Source: Chrysomallon squamiferum
Taxonomy: Eukaryota; Mollusca; Gastropoda; Neomphalida; Peltospiridae
DNA length: 64,000 nucleotides
Assembly: GCA_012295275.1 (NCBI GenBank)
Contig: CM022672.1
Location: 26,459,430-26,523,429, forward strand
Reading direction: 5' to 3'
This document shows positions 28,198-42,105 of the stretch, piece after piece; within the stretch, counting starts at the first letter, position 1; each line of letters starts with the position of its first letter. The translations under genes and the position numbers were made by a program. The notes beneath the pieces are model-generated. The model was not told where the DNA came from, made no database searches, and was given only the letters and a program-made list of their open reading frames with translations.

Positions 28198-31100
28198 TTG
28201 ATACTTAATTAGATGCATACAAAAACAAACTCATGTAATGGTGAACTTCAGATATTTATTAGCAGAAAGAGACATTACAGCAGACTGTGTGAAAGAAGAT
28301 GTCTGAGAAAATAATTATACGTTTTTAGTTTATATTTAATGATACACATATAAAAGTAATTTTCAGTAGTATTCAGCGTACCAGTAATTCCTCTTGTAAT
28401 TTTAAACACTGCTTTTCCTGTAATAAGATGACAATTCATTTTCAGACAAACTGAATACATTTAAAAGGTAAATAAAACATCTCTGAAGTATTTAAATTAA
28501 AACTGTATTAAAAATCAATGAATAATCAAAATAAAAAATGTCAATTTGTACCACCCAGAATTATCAACCCTGCAGATTCAGGGACGGAAATCGAATGTCT
28601 TTCTAATCATTTTTTTTTTTTCAATTATGATATTTATTTGTAATTTATTTTATTTTTTTATTTTTGCTGAAACTGATTTAACTTGATAGTTATATCCATT
28701 GTAATAACGACATCACTCAGTTTGAGATATTCTTGTTGGCCGCATGATAAATAATCCTCTTCCTTTATTTTGAAGAAATCCAAAAGTCAGATTTACGAAA
28801 GCAGAGATGAAGTTGCAGTACTTAATAATACGATGGATCCGGAGAGATATGTATTTCCTAAAAAAAATAAATGAAAATATCTTTGCATAATATATATATA
28901 TAAACAAAGAGAAAATTTACAAAAAGAAAATAAGTACAAAACAAGATGAATCACAGTTTACCACAATTTCATTGACCTAAAAAATGTAGCCTATTCTCTG
29001 TTTGCCAGTTTTTATACTGTAAACTTACATATTATTATGAAATTCATATTTTGTGCTGATAAAGTCTACAGTATATTATAATAGCCTCTATTTTAGTAAC
29101 AGTAATAGTAATGAAGCAGTAGTGGTAGTATATATAATTATTACTCTTTCATTTAAACACCCAAAATTATTGTAATTCGACTTATTATTTTTCTAAAAGT
29201 CTTTGCGAATAAACCATTTCGTAACTACCTATGATCAGTTACTCAAAATTATTGAAGTCAGTATATATTAATAAATTAATATTAAATACTGCCTTAAAAT
29301 TGAACTATATAAAACAAGAGTTACCAGTACGCTTAGAATGCTAGAAATATCACTCTATATTTATTACAGCTGAATTTTGTAATCCATGTTAGTGTAATGT
29401 CTTTGAATCCGTATTAAATTTACCTTATTAAACATTGATTGCAAATATCAACACCACTGCAGCGACTATTTGAATCATCGCTCTAGAGACAGAGAAGTGT
29501 CGTAGCGTATCCTCGCCGGATTTCTTTTTTTTACACTTCTGACAGATGTTTGACGTCATCACTCGATCGGTGAATTCAGTCTCAGAACGTGACGAGCGTT
29601 TTCCAGTGCCTTTCTTCTCTTTGACTTCCAAGCTACGTTCTTTTCCACCTTCTGCGAGATGTTAGTCTTCAGTGACTGCGTACACATTAAATTTTGCAGT
29701 TGTTTGAGGTAGAAATGAGTCTGTCTATGAATATACATTCTAAAGTAATTACACTAAACAAATCCTGTTAACTTTTCAGTTGATTTTAAAACAAGAAAAA
29801 CTCTTGCTTAAAAGATGATTGACCATAGCAAATTATTCTGAATATGCGTTTTTAAAACACATCGTCAACATTTATATACGCTGTCTGACCGACTTCGTCA
29901 GTCGGTTCTTGACCTTTTGCCAGAGAATGTAATACCTGAAAGAAATTACGTACACGAAGCGTAAGTTACAAATTAACGATCGCCGCGTGCGGCCAAGCAG
30001 CAACATTGGTTTCAGTGTAATTAATTGACCGCGTTTTTTTTTTCCATTGCTCAGTTGAACGTCTTACATAACAAGCAATTTCTGACCAGCTAATAACGTG
30101 TCCTCATTGTCAAAACGACAAAGTAGGTTACCAATCCGCATTTTCATCTTTATGAAAATATGTTAGCTAAAGCTATTTAGAGTACTTCTAAGCTGATATA
30201 AAATTGAATTTAATCTGGACATCTGGTTTATTATTATTTGTATGATATAACGGTGAATAGAATTAATTTCCAGATTTTCTTTTCTGAACGCCATATTACA
30301 ACAATTTTTGTCGTTAGGAAGTCAGTGAAAACTAAAATATGTGGGCAGTTTTTTGAAATTAAACTTTTATTCTCTTTGCTATTCATGTTTTCAAAAATTT
30401 ATATATTTTACTGTTATTAATACCCAGTACTGCATCAGCTGATATTAATCTTCTCGAGTATGAAAGAAAAACAAGAAATGCATCTAAGTAATAATTACCA
30501 AATGTTCCTTCTCTGAAAACTAATATTTTGAGATCCATTCTATTATTTGTTAACATTTAATTGAGATAGTATTTTAATTTAATAAATTGCTTATAATTAG
30601 ATAATACAGATTTTACATTTACGAAAAAAATGTAATGAAGAATCAAAAGTTATAATGCATTGCTTGCACTTTGATCCCAGTTTCATATATTCAAAGGAAA
30701 TTTGGTCTTCTTCAGTTGAGTGCGTATCACATCAGCTGAAAATACTTGCTAAAATAGAATTAGCTTTTATTCTCCCAGGGCGTATGCCAACAGTCACAGT
30801 GTATCCGCGTGCAAAAATCTGCAATGGCGGATGCAGAAAGTAAAAAAAAAAAAAAAAAAATTGTACAGACTATAAAAGAATGCTAATCAATCTCCCGGAG
30901 CCTCAGTAACTGCTCTGAACCATTTTTTTCTGTTTATCATTTTATTTTCAAAAATTGTAATTTTGCATTTTATATTATCCAGTTAAAGCACTGTTCACAT
31001 TTTTCTTCCGTGTAAACTGACCACACATAACTTTATTACGTGCTCATTTCATTGATGGTGAAAATCATTATTTCAGGAGAAAATTATTTTAGTAAAGTCA

Positions 31101-31230
31101 TTAGAACTTTTATTTATTCATTTATTGTTTTTGTTGGTGCCGCTGCTTTTATTTTTATTATGATTACTGTTGTTGTCACTAACATACAGAGTTTGAAATG
31201 TTAAATACGTTTATTTCTGTTCACAGTATT

Positions 31231-31370
31231 TTATAAGTGTAAAGGTGGAGGAGTTGGAAAAGCTGGTCCTGGTGTAGCTGGTCCTGGTGTAGCCGGGCCC
31301 ACAGGATCTGAAACAAAATTACTAACAACATGAAAATGTATATGTATGTAATTATGATCTTTACTACTAC

Positions 31371-31432
<62 letters not shown>

Positions 31433-32440
31433 GTGTATTATTAGTAGTATCTACTGCTAAGACTGATTAGTTACTGAATTTTTCTTTTCTGAATAGTAAC
31501 GCACAGAGAAACACTTGAACTTGCTCAAAACTTTTTCATACAAAAAACAAACAAAAAACCCCTAAAATCAATAATAATAATATCCCCTCCTCCCAAAAAA
31601 ATAAAATAAAAATAAATAAAAACAAAATAAAAACAAAAAAACAACTATATAAATTAATGGTCATTTGCGAAAAATTTAAATTACTTGAATGGCAAAATCC
31701 ACAAAACTTTCGGCAGTTGTCTTCTGCCCACATCTTGTAAGCGGGATTAGAACACGAGTCTTTAGAATACCGGCTACAATTGGGGATTTTATCTTTACAT
31801 AACGCAGGCGGAGTCGGAATACCTGGATAAAATCATATAAATCAAAGTTATGCTTGTGTGTGAATCTGTATTTGTGTGTGAATCTGTGTTATGCTGTGTT
31901 TTCATTTCGTTTGTCTTTTACAAACAATAAGCGAATCTTTGGATGAAACCTCTGTTAGAAGTATACACTCACCTTTGCAAAATCCACAGAAATTAGGACA
32001 GTTGGATTTAGCCCAGCCAACGTAACCACCCTTACAGGCATACTGTCCATACATTTCGCAGTTCACCTTGTCAGTGCACACTGAAAAACGCTGAAAACTT
32101 GTGAAAACTGTTTAAACTTGACAGCAATACGCGTCTACATGTAAATGTATAGCTAAATTATCGAAATGAACCACATATGTATATGTATATTAATAAAATA
32201 TTATTTTCTCTTACATGCTGGCGGTACAGTGGTTGTCTGGGCATCAAGCATTGCTAAAATATTTGCTGTGGAAACAAAAGAGAATCTATTAGTAAATTTA
32301 AAAAAATATCATCTAATTGTCTATACCGCCCAAATATATTTACATAAATAAATTTAAACTCATCCCCCACAAAAAAAAAAAAAAATTAACAGTTAAAATA
32401 ATAACTAAAAACCAGCTAACAAACAAACTAATTAACTATG

Positions 32441-32475
<35 letters not shown>

Positions 32476-32567
32476 AATAAAATATAATATAAAATATAAA
32501 AATAGTTTATAAAAAGAAAGAAAAAGAACTTACTGAGTAGATCAACAGATCGAATATAGAAATCCAT
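31231..32567 (-). CDS. Secreted protein with two ShKT domains (gene 2)
   Basis: Five exons in transcription order: 32567-32534, 32265-32215, 32080-31973, 31822-31685, 31307-31231. Phases are all 1 and agree, giving 135 residues. The first two exons encode a weakly hydrophobic N-terminus, a possible signal peptide ending near Ala20-Gln21, then a Thr/Pro linker. Exons 3 and 4 each encode one six-cysteine ShKT domain with the C...C...C...C..C..C spacing (ends NCPNFCGFC and NCRKFCGFC), each preceded by PPALC. Exon 5 is a Pro/Gly tail with a repeated ATPGP unit. ShKT domains occur in many secreted metazoan proteins, including protease appendages, matrix proteins and venom peptides; nothing here fixes a toxic role. 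The gene lies directly downstream of ShKT gene 1 on the same strand. Confidence 0.82.
31371..31431. repeat. (ATT)n microsatellite
   Basis: About 20 ATT units in the last intron of ShKT gene 2. Confidence 0.9.
32443..32476. repeat. (AAAT)n microsatellite
   Basis: About eight AAAT units in the first intron of ShKT gene 2. Confidence 0.8.
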
Positions 32568-32611
32568 TGTCTAATTATTTAAAGCAAAAATTTTGTTATT
32601 AGAATTAAATA

Positions 32612-32818
32612 TTAATGATTTTTACGTGGACAAAGTCTGCAGTATCGTCTGCACTTGGTCTCCGCCCAGTTTTTGTACAGTGGGTTCGTGCAGGCTGACT
32701 TGTCATACGAGTTACAGTTCGCTAACACATCTTCACATTGTGGAGGAGGCGAAGTTGGTCCTGAATGAGATTCATAGAACTTTTATTTAAACAATTAATG
32801 AACAACAATTAATAAACA

Positions 32819-32908
<90 letters not shown>

Positions 32909-34495
32909 TAGATAGACATAGAAACAGGTGTATTATAATATATATAGATATTTTGTTTGCCAACAATATATACAATAACGATGAGGCACTTGATCGAACT
33001 GTATGGACATTAACAATATATCTTTGTATTCAGGAAACCTTGCACTGATATTCAGATAATGGCTGACTAAATAATTTTAAAAGTCTAAGATCATCGATTC
33101 GTAAAAAAGAAAAAATATTTATAGTTTTAATCATTATAGCACTTTTCAGTAACTGTTTATCAGCCTTCGTGGCCTAATGGATAAGGCATCGGCCTCCTAA
33201 AATAGATCAAGTGTCAGCCGGGGATTGCGGGTTCGAGTCCCGCCAGAGGCTTTGTCTTTTATTATTATTATTATTATTTCTTTTCAGTTTAAATTAGTAG
33301 TATTGTTATTATTCTTTTGCTTTTTTTTTAATACTTGTAGGACAAATTAAATTTCTATCAACAAAACGAGATTTGAGCTCTGATTACAGTGTACAGACTG
33401 AATAAATATTTGAATATCAAATTATTATTAGTATTATTTATTTGATTGTTTGTTTGTTTATTTATTTATTTTTAGTGATTTATTTATATATTTATATACA
33501 TTTAATTTACATGCCTCTGTGGCCTAATGGATAAGGCATCGGCCTCCTATACTTTATTGTGCGTTAGCCGGGGATTGTGGGTTCGAGTCCCACCGGAGGC
33601 TCATATTTTATTTATTTGTCATTAATTTTTTCAGAAAATATTATTTATTTTAATGACAAAATTGATATATTTTTATATAATTTGTATTTTATAAGTTTAT
33701 TAACATAATTTAAATTTAGAGTTTTTTAAACATAATTTAAATTGTATAAACAGTTTTAACACGCAGCGTTAAGAGAAAGAATATTGCTTATAAATGGACG
33801 ATTATTTATAATGGTTCTCTAGGTTTAGATTAGAGAAAGCCCGATTATGATAATGAACAAAAACAGAATATTATTCATATAAATAATACAATGAATCATC
33901 ATATGTATACAGACCGACACTACGACCTTTAATCGAAGTAATAAAACAGAAGCCTTCGTGGCCTAATGGATAAGGCATCGGCCTCCTAAACTGTGTTATT
34001 TACAGCGAGTGTCAGCCGGGGATTGCGGGTTCGAGTCCCGCCGGAGGCTTAAATTTTTTTGTTTTTTTGTTTTTTAGTATACATTTTAAACAGATTATTT
34101 CATTTATAATTATTTTATATTAATTAATTATTTATCTTATGAATATTATTTTTTGGGGAAAGAATTCAGTACCGGCTATAATGAAAAATACTACTGATTA
34201 AGAGTCGGGGATATTTTGTGTATTACTTTCTTAGCCTTTGATATACAGTCACTGTGCAATGACTGAAAGAGGTTTCGTATGCAGGATTCTATTAATTTGT
34301 TCATATCTAAAACGAAAAAACCCCCAAAAACAAACAAAACCAAAACCAAAAACAACAATCCAAATAAAAAATACTATCGCAAAAGGCAAATAAAAAAAAA
34401 AAAAATAAAAAATAAAATAAAATATAAACAATAAAAACCAAAAACCAAAACCAACATCAAACAAAAGAAACAAAAAACACCCCAAACCAAATAAT

Positions 34496-34528
<33 letters not shown>

Positions 34529-35585
34529 AATATAATAATAATAATAAAAAATTATAATAATATAAAATAATAATAATAATAAAAAAAAAAAAAATAAAAA
34601 TTATTATGAGGTTGTAGATGGATGGGACCTAACAAAGATAAAAAACTGCTGGCAGGATTATTATTCGTATTAGGATACTTTTCTTTTTCATTTTTTTTTT
34701 TTTCTTTCTTTCTTTTTTTTTTTTTTTTTTTTTTGTAGTTAAAGAAATAATATAAACTTATAAATGAGAACAAACAATCACCTCTAGTAAAAGAAATTAT
34801 ATTCTGTCATATTAATTGAGTTTTATTTTAATGTTCTGCTTCTGGTTTTTTTTAAAATTATTATTATTTCACCATGACAAAAAATAACCAGCCTCTGTGG
34901 CCTAATGGATAAGGCATCGGCCTCCTAGAGTAATTAGTGTCAGCCGGGGATTGCGGGTTCGAGTCCCGCCGGAGGCTCAACTTTTTAACCTATTATATAA
35001 AAATAAAGAAATAATAATAATAATAATAATAATAATGTAAAAAAATTAAAAAAAAACAAAAAAGAAAGAAAAGATAATTGAAAATTTACTAAAAGAACTT
35101 TCACTACTAATTAGCTAGGTAAGAACAATTACACATGTATATTTTAAATCAGACGAATACATTTTGATATAAGCAAAATTTTCATTTACTTTTGACAATT
35201 AGAAGGATATAAATTTAAAGTCTTACCTATGCAAAACTTGCAGAAGTTCTTGCAATTCTTTTTCGCCCATGGAATATATTCCCCTGTACATGCTGACTGT
35301 CCAAACAGTTCGCAGTTGTCCAGTTTGTCCACACAGGCTGCCGCAAAATACATATGTAAATATCTTACATTTGGATTATATATATATATATTAAATGTCT
35401 CTTTCTTTTTTCTTTTTTTTTCTTTTTTTCTAACAACATCAATAGCACAAATAAGGAGTAATAATAAATAAATATAAAATCACTAAAATTACTAGTGAAT
35501 CTAACTGTAAAATGGAACTGGACTTAGTATTACTTGTAGCAAAGAAAAATAAATAAATAAATATTAATATCAATATTATTAATAA

Positions 35586-35634
<49 letters not shown>

Positions 35635-35789
35635 TAACTGAATATGGTACCAACTGGGATCAAATCCTGCTGACGCTGGGTGTGGTGTCGGTGGTGCTGG
35701 TGTGGGGGACCCGGTGTCACAAAGTGAAGTTCAAACTGAGCCAGTATTTGGGACACGAGAGCCAGGAAAATGGCCAAACGCGTGTTCAT
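32612..35789 (-). CDS. Secreted protein with two ShKT domains (gene 1)
   Basis: Three exons in transcription order: 35789-35651, 35337-35227, 32760-32612, encoding 132 residues. Residues 1-18 (MNTRLAIFLALVSQILAQ) are a clear signal peptide, followed by a His/Gln/Pro-rich stretch. Exon 2 encodes one ShKT domain (ending NCKNFCKFC) and exon 3 a second (ending KCRRYCRLC) after a PTSPPP linker; both have six cysteines in ShKT spacing. The first donor is GTACCA, a weak site, accepted because the phase joins exactly. Another frame of exon 1 reads as a Pro/Thr linker, so the exon 1 border may be different. The 2.5-kb second intron holds four tRNA-Arg genes on the opposite strand. The product is presumably secreted; role and partner are unknown. 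Confidence 0.77.
32825..32909. repeat. (AC)n(GATA)n compound microsatellite
   Basis: About 19 AC units followed by about 11 GATA units, in intron 2 of ShKT gene 1. Confidence 0.9.
33163..33251 (+). tRNA. tRNA-Arg(CCT) with 16-nt intron (copy 3)
   Basis: Consensus exons with anticodon loop CTCCTAA. The intron after position 37 is AAATAGATCAAGTGTC. The acceptor stem GCCTTCG/CAGAGGC has one wobble and one C-A mismatch, so function is slightly less certain than for its neighbours. It lies antisense inside the second intron of ShKT gene 1. Confidence 0.83.
33513..33601 (+). tRNA. tRNA-Arg(CCT) with 16-nt intron (copy 4)
   Basis: Fully paired T stem (GTGGG/CCCAC) and an acceptor with one wobble (GCCTCTG/CGGAGGC). 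The intron TACTTTATTGTGCGTT is unrelated in sequence to those of its neighbours. It is 262 bp after copy 3, same strand. Confidence 0.9.
33952..34049 (+). tRNA. tRNA-Arg(CCT) with 25-nt intron (copy 5)
   Basis: Consensus exons; the acceptor GCCTTCG/CGGAGGC has one wobble. The 25-nt intron ends GAGTGTC directly before AGCCGG, like copies 3 and 6. A TTTTTTT terminator follows within 6 bp. Confidence 0.9.
34495..34580. repeat. (CAA)n and (AAT)n low-complexity run
   Basis: About 11 CAA units followed by AAT/A-rich sequence. It is part of an A-rich stretch beginning near 34310 that yields a spurious Leu/Phe ORF on the minus strand. Confidence 0.85.
34891..34976 (+). tRNA. tRNA-Arg(CCT) with 14-nt intron (copy 6)
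   Basis: Consensus exons with one wobble in the acceptor stem. The intron GAGTAATTAGTGTC is almost the same as in the minus-strand copy at 27008-27093, which implies a recent duplication with inversion. A TTTTT terminator follows within 5 bp. Confidence 0.9.
35585..35634. repeat. (AAT)n microsatellite
   Basis: About 15-16 AAT units a few bases beyond the exon 1 donor of ShKT gene 1. Confidence 0.9.
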
Positions 35790-37945
35790 TGTTAAATGAA
35801 ATGACTAAATATAGTGACCAAACATGATAACAGAGGTCTGAAGTAATGTTGTTATCTTTGGAGATTTCCACCTGACACAGTGCAAGATAACACAAAATGG
35901 TAGGAAATGTATATATGTATAAAAAACCTTCCAAAATATATAAAATATTATACAAATAAAAAAATAAAAAAAATAGCCCCAAAATAGGTTTACGTTAAGT
36001 GTTACGTGCAAACTGTTTGTCTGAAATGACAAAGAGAAATATTGTCTTTATTTATTTATTTATTTTTATTTTTTTTCATTTTTTCATTTTATTAGTATTT
36101 TTTTAAAATTTTTTTTAACCTACCTGCAGATACACTACATATATATCTTTAGATTTATGGTTTGACTCCAGTCAGATGCTAACTTTTTATTTATTATTAT
36201 TTATTATAAAAGCATAGAGCAGTGCCTGGCACGTTTAAACACACCACTAGCAGACTCACATCCTGTTACATTTGATGACGCATATGTGTAAAATCATACT
36301 GAGGAAGAACTGCTATATTTGTAATTAGTATATATAATATAAACAAATTTGGATTGATTACACCTTAAAATAACTCATTACATAATTCAGAAATAAATTA
36401 GCAATTGCCTGAAGCGTTATAGCCTTGACGTGAATGCATTTATGATATATTTTAGTTAAGTCAGAATTAAATGAAACGTGAATGGCATTTGAAAAATACT
36501 TTCGATTTGCAATAAATTGACATACATGCACTAAAGAATAATCTTATCATTTAAGTTAAATTTATTAGTGTTGTTCCAAACTGGTTTTAACAGAAACGTT
36601 GATATGAACTTCAGGATAATATACTTCTCTATCTGTGTAAAGGTACATATGTATTTGCATATTAAAATTTGTATAAAATGGTGGTTGTCTCAAATAAATG
36701 ATGTTTAGATGATTAAGTGAATTAAACAACAGAGAGAAAATGGAATTATGGTGAAAACCTAAGATGAAATTAGCCAGGTGTTTTTATTTCGTCAAGGTCT
36801 ACACAGTTTGACCACCTCAAATATTATACCAAAGGTTCTTTGGTTTTAACTTTATTCATGGGTCATCAGTTATTGGAGAAAAAATAAAAAATAAAAAAAA
36901 AATCTCCCAAAATCTGAATCCGGGAAAATAGGTAATTTGTATAATTTTAAGATGGCGACTTGCTCAAATTTTAATGTCCTACAAACTTTTAAATGATTCA
37001 GTTTAGATCCCGTAAATGTACTACAAAAAAACACACAAAAAAAACAAAAAACAAAACATGATTCAACAGTATCGAAACTGTTCTGAGACTTTGTGACCTG
37101 ACTATCAGTAGTGTACCTCATCTTACTTTACTAAGTAAACACCATATTATAACATGTAATGGAAATTATTAGAACTGGATTAAAATACGTTCAAATACAT
37201 TTCCTTCAAACTTTATGAAAGGGTATTAATGCTAGCAAATTTAGATAAATGAAAGTATGTTTGTGGGAAAGCTAGATCATCAATAAGTTTGTTCTCACTG
37301 GCGATGGTAAACCAGCTTTGAAACATTAGTTTGCATTGATATTGTAGAACCTTTCCGATTCCGTACAGACCGGAATTTGTTTTTTTTTTTTTCAAAATTC
37401 AAATTGGCTTCCCTGTAATATTGTCCACACAAATAAAAAGTAATAATAATAATATAATCGCTGAAGGTAATTTTTCAACCCCCTTATTTATACATTATCT
37501 TGGTATAATGTATTCCCACATAGTTGCATTTAAACATGTTTACTTTTTCTTAAATAACAGATGCCTATATTTTTATTGTCAGCCAATTACATAAAAAGAT
37601 GTATTGCCACTAGTTTAGCATATATTAAATGTATGAAAAATATTTCTGAACCCTGCATAGTGAGTTTAAAAATACTAGAATATATTTTATGTGACAAAAT
37701 AATAATAATAATAAAAATAAATAAATAAAAGAAAAAGAATGTTTTACTATAGGAATATTCTGTCTTGTAATTGTTAAGTCCTTTCTTCATTCATAATTTC
37801 TGGTGACCTGAAGAACTGAAATCCTAGGAAATTTTCTCCTTTGTTTGAAATGTAATATATAAAATATTATTCCATCAATATTTTCTTTCATTATTTAAAT
37901 ACTGATGTCAAAATAAGTCATATTAACAAAAGGATGATTTATATA
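35790..37945. other. Intergenic region between ShKT gene 1 and QTRT2
   Basis: No exon is recognised. It should hold the ShKT gene 1 promoter and the QTRT2 3' end. A TAAGATGGCGAC motif at about 36951 resembles a YY1-type initiator element. Confidence 0.45.
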
Positions 37946-37949
37946 TTTA

Positions 37950-40900
37950 TTATGATAATGATTCATCTTCTGGTTTCTGTTTATATATCAACTGTTTTAG
38001 TGAACTAAATTTATCTTCAGCTAAAGACTGCCTCAATGATTTAAAAAACTGTAAATAGTGATGAAGATTGTGTCTGAAAACAAGAACAAAATTTTTAATT
38101 ATTAAAGTGAAACATATACCATAGTAAATAGTGTTATTTAAATTTTAAACAAATGTTTAGTAACTTTTGTTTAATTTGTTTGGATTAATCAAATCATTTC
38201 TTTACATTAATAATACATTTATAAAATAATAGATCTATAAAATAATTTAATCTACTTAAAACAGTTAGAAATAATACCAGGTAAATAAACTTTAAAATGA
38301 TAATATTTAATATAAACATAAAACAAGCTTTCCTCTCAATAATAATATAGAGACTTTGTTAAATAATTGCTTTGTTACACACACACACACATTCAGACAC
38401 CAGTAGCAGTTAATGAGTAATAATTAACACAACTGGTCTAATATTTGAATAAACTCACATCATGAGCAGCACGCCTGACAAAAGTTCAGATGTTTTAAGC
38501 AGATGGTTTATGTATGATCTAGAGAAGTTTTGACATGTGTAACATGAACAATCAGAAACCAGTGCACTGAAGTCTTCAAAGAATCTGAAACAGAAATAAA
38601 TTAATTTTTATCATGTGTATATAAAATTGACAAAAATTCATTTAAAAACCCAGCTTGTGAACCAACAAAATGCTATACATGTTTAAGCTTCCTCACATAT
38701 CAAATGTTATTCTGTTTGCACATTTGATATTTATAGGTAAGCAATCTCATTTACCTTTTCCATAATAATAATCATATCAAGCAGTGTTTTGAACCTGTAT
38801 GAACCTAATTCTAGATGTAAAGGTTTTAAATCATGTTACTGATATGTAAACAGAGCACAATACCATAAAAACAAAATAAGTATCTTAAAGAATATTAAAT
38901 ACACGAGAACTCTCTAACAGGTCATACATAACCTAACTTATCACAGTGTGCAGTTGCTGGGGTTTTTAAATAAAGTATTATTATGATAAAGAAGGAAGAA
39001 TATATCTTACTTTTCATCTGTCATGTTTATTCCATAAGCAGCCTGTGTCTCAGTGTCACTGTTCTCAGAAGACAATTCCGAGTGAGAACTGTAGTTGTAG
39101 TTGAAAACAAGAGCTTCGCCACGATTTGCTGCTATGTATGGATATCTGTTAGTTGTAAAGGATCAGAAACTTATAAAACTTTCAGAAATAAATACTGGCA
39201 TATAATATGATTAGGTTTTTTCAATGAAATATGTTTTTTCACGATTTATAAAAAAACATTAATTTTTCACACAAATGATAAAATTATGTAAATCTGCCAA
39301 GTAGTGTTTAGTTCACTGATGTGTTGTGTCCACTCTTGAGCCACTGGCTGCTGGTTCAGTCTACCAAACAACAGCACCGATCTACCTTAATTCATACGTT
39401 TTGTAATTCTTAAGTTTCAAGGTACTCAGTCTGTCTAGGATTATTCTTATGAGGTTTCAGCTAATAAAAAATCAAATTGAATAAATAAATAAATGGATAA
39501 ATTATACTGTTATGAAAATATAAACTGACAGCACTAAAAGAAAGTATTTATTATACAACATGATGCATTAGACAATAATATGTGTTATGTAGTGCACATA
39601 CCTGAAAATAAGGTCATCATGATTATAAATAAAAAATAAATTGATCATGTACAAACTAAAAAGGATACGAAGTGTCAAAGATATCAATTCCAATTTCTAC
39701 TGCATCTATTACAGAATGTGGTGTCCATACTGACTGCATCAAGCGAGGTTTATCTGCAGGTAACAGTGACTGAAATACAGAGACATGTTAATATTCATTT
39801 GTTTTGTTGTTGTTTTTATTGTTTTCAAATAACTGGCACTAAATTTAAAAGGTTTTCAATGTAACAAATATTTTCTTTCATGTCTGTTTGATCAGTTTTA
39901 AGAAACATAAGATATGTAATAATCATTTATATAAAAAAAAGATTTATTCTTTGATTCCATACAACCATGGATATTGTCTTAGAAATTTTAACTGTTTACC
40001 AGAGTGTGTTTGAGAAGATCTTCAACGTCTTTTAAGCAGAAATATTCAGAAGATGGACCGGGACAATGAAAACCATCCAGGACAAAACCTAGGAAAAAAA
40101 TTAAATAAAACAAAATTAAAATTAAATTAAGAATAGATTGAAAATAAAACCATTTTAAAAAAAAAAAATGGAAATAAAGATTTAAAATAAAATACTCTTT
40201 AATATTTAAACAATTTACTTACAAAGTATCATTTCAAAAAAAAAAAAAAATAAAAAAAAGTTACCTCTTTCTGAATGAAAACAACAAAATAATTAAAATA
40301 TGATTACAAATATCAGTTGAATAAAAATGAAAATTTAAATTCTGATTTCACAAAAGATTCCACCCAATACAATGATTTATTCAGAACATGATCTACAAAT
40401 CAGTTTAACATATCTAAAACTGTAACAGTTAATCACCTGCTACTGGTCTGGCAGATGTTTCCTTTGCTGATCTTTCTCTCTCCCTCATGACGTAACCTCC
40501 CTCCACCACACCAAATACTTCAACATCTTTTAATCTCTAGAAGAAAAAATTCAGTTTAATTAGACTGTTGTAAGTAAACTGTAATATATATACATGGAGC
40601 CATGAAAATATATACAGTTAAAATTTTTTATAGATTATATAAAAAAAATTAACATAGCAAATTTCTATAAAAAGGATATTGTTTGATGCATTTTGAAAAC
40701 TGCATAATTCAATTTAATATAAATATTAAAGTAACATTTCAGCGAATAGTTCCCACAGAAAATATACAGTGTTGATATTTTTGCCATTTTGATATCACAA
40801 CATTATTACAAATGTTTAAAATAAAGCAAAAATTCTCATAACTTTTAAACTGAATTAAATAATGAGCTAAAGTAAAGTTCATAGTTACTACTGTGGTAAA

Positions 40901-42046
40901 TAAAACATTTGCAACCTATGAAATATAACTTTGAATATCTTTTTTTTCAAAAATAAAGTACCTCTGATTTGGAATGTTTTTCTAGTATTTGATCAAGGAA
41001 TTTCAGAGTTCTGTCCACTGATTTGACAGTTCTTTTCTGTGATGATTGTTTGCTGGTGTCACCATCTGACAGTGCCTGATACCAGTCAGCCTGCAAAGCT
41101 TCTTGTACTGCCATGAACAGATCAACATCGAGCTGAAAACACACACATTCATTTACATCTCAAAATTATTATTACTAATGCCTAAAAATAATAAATTACA
41201 ATAACAGTCATTAATATAAACTCTGTAAAAAGATTTTATTAACTGTGTAAAATTTTAACCAAAATTTAAATGCACTATTTCATAGACTACAGAGAAATAC
41301 TAATTTTCCTGGCACATCTTTTAATGTAGTATTTCTAATTTTATACCAACAATCAAATGATTTGGTTACTGAATTAGACAAAGTTTAAATAAGTAAAATA
41401 ATAAATACACCAGAGTTTCTGTTATAACTCAATGCATTGTAACTATTTAATATGAGATAATTTTGTCAGCAAAGAACTCTAAAGAGATTTAAATTCCTGG
41501 TAAATATGGCAGATTAATGTTCTGCAAAATTTATGTTTTTTTCTCAGTATGGTAAAATACATACCTTTATTTTACCACCCTTTCCCCACACTGATGTGCC
41601 TGATATTTCATTATATCCAGATGGTATGGCAACACTTGTGTCGTGTATACATATGTATGTCAGAAAATCCTGAAATTAAAAGGATTATTCTGATATATTG
41701 ACAAGTTTTAGCAAACCATCCCTTTACAAAAATCATTAATTTTTAAGTCTTATATCAGATATGCTATTTTTGGGATTGAATATTTAATTATATACAATAC
41801 ATAAATAAATTGAATATTGCAGAGATAATTTAGGATGTTTTTAAATGAAATAACAGTATAACAATATTATTATTAGCAAATTACATCCTTAAAAGTAATT
41901 AAAAACATTGAAAAAAACAACAAACATGATAAAATATCTTTTTAAATGTGTACCTGCATTGATGAAAATTGTGCAACACCTTTATCATATGCTGAAATGG
42001 CTTCATAGTGTTTTGCCCTGAAGAGTAAAATAAATAAATACATTAG

Positions 42047-42105
<59 letters not shown>

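Larger units (their letters stand above)
27094..31230. other. Repeat-rich intergenic region
   Basis: Contains an 18-19 unit (AAT)n run, a large palindrome and a (CATA)n run, listed separately. No coding exon is supported. A 67-residue frame on the minus strand (29428-29631) has a hydrophobic C-terminus but no recognisable domain. Confidence 0.45.

Noticed and set aside
29428-29631. 67-codon minus-strand ORF ending in a hydrophobic segment
   Set aside because: It has a lysine-rich start and a membrane-like tail, but no BH3 or other motif, no clear poly(A) signal and no similarity I can name.
23452-34976. tRNA-derived SINE elements
   Set aside because: Each copy ends at the acceptor stem and is followed by unrelated sequence, several with a T-run terminator. 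None has a SINE tail body, and the introns are retained, which does not fit retroposition from mature tRNA.
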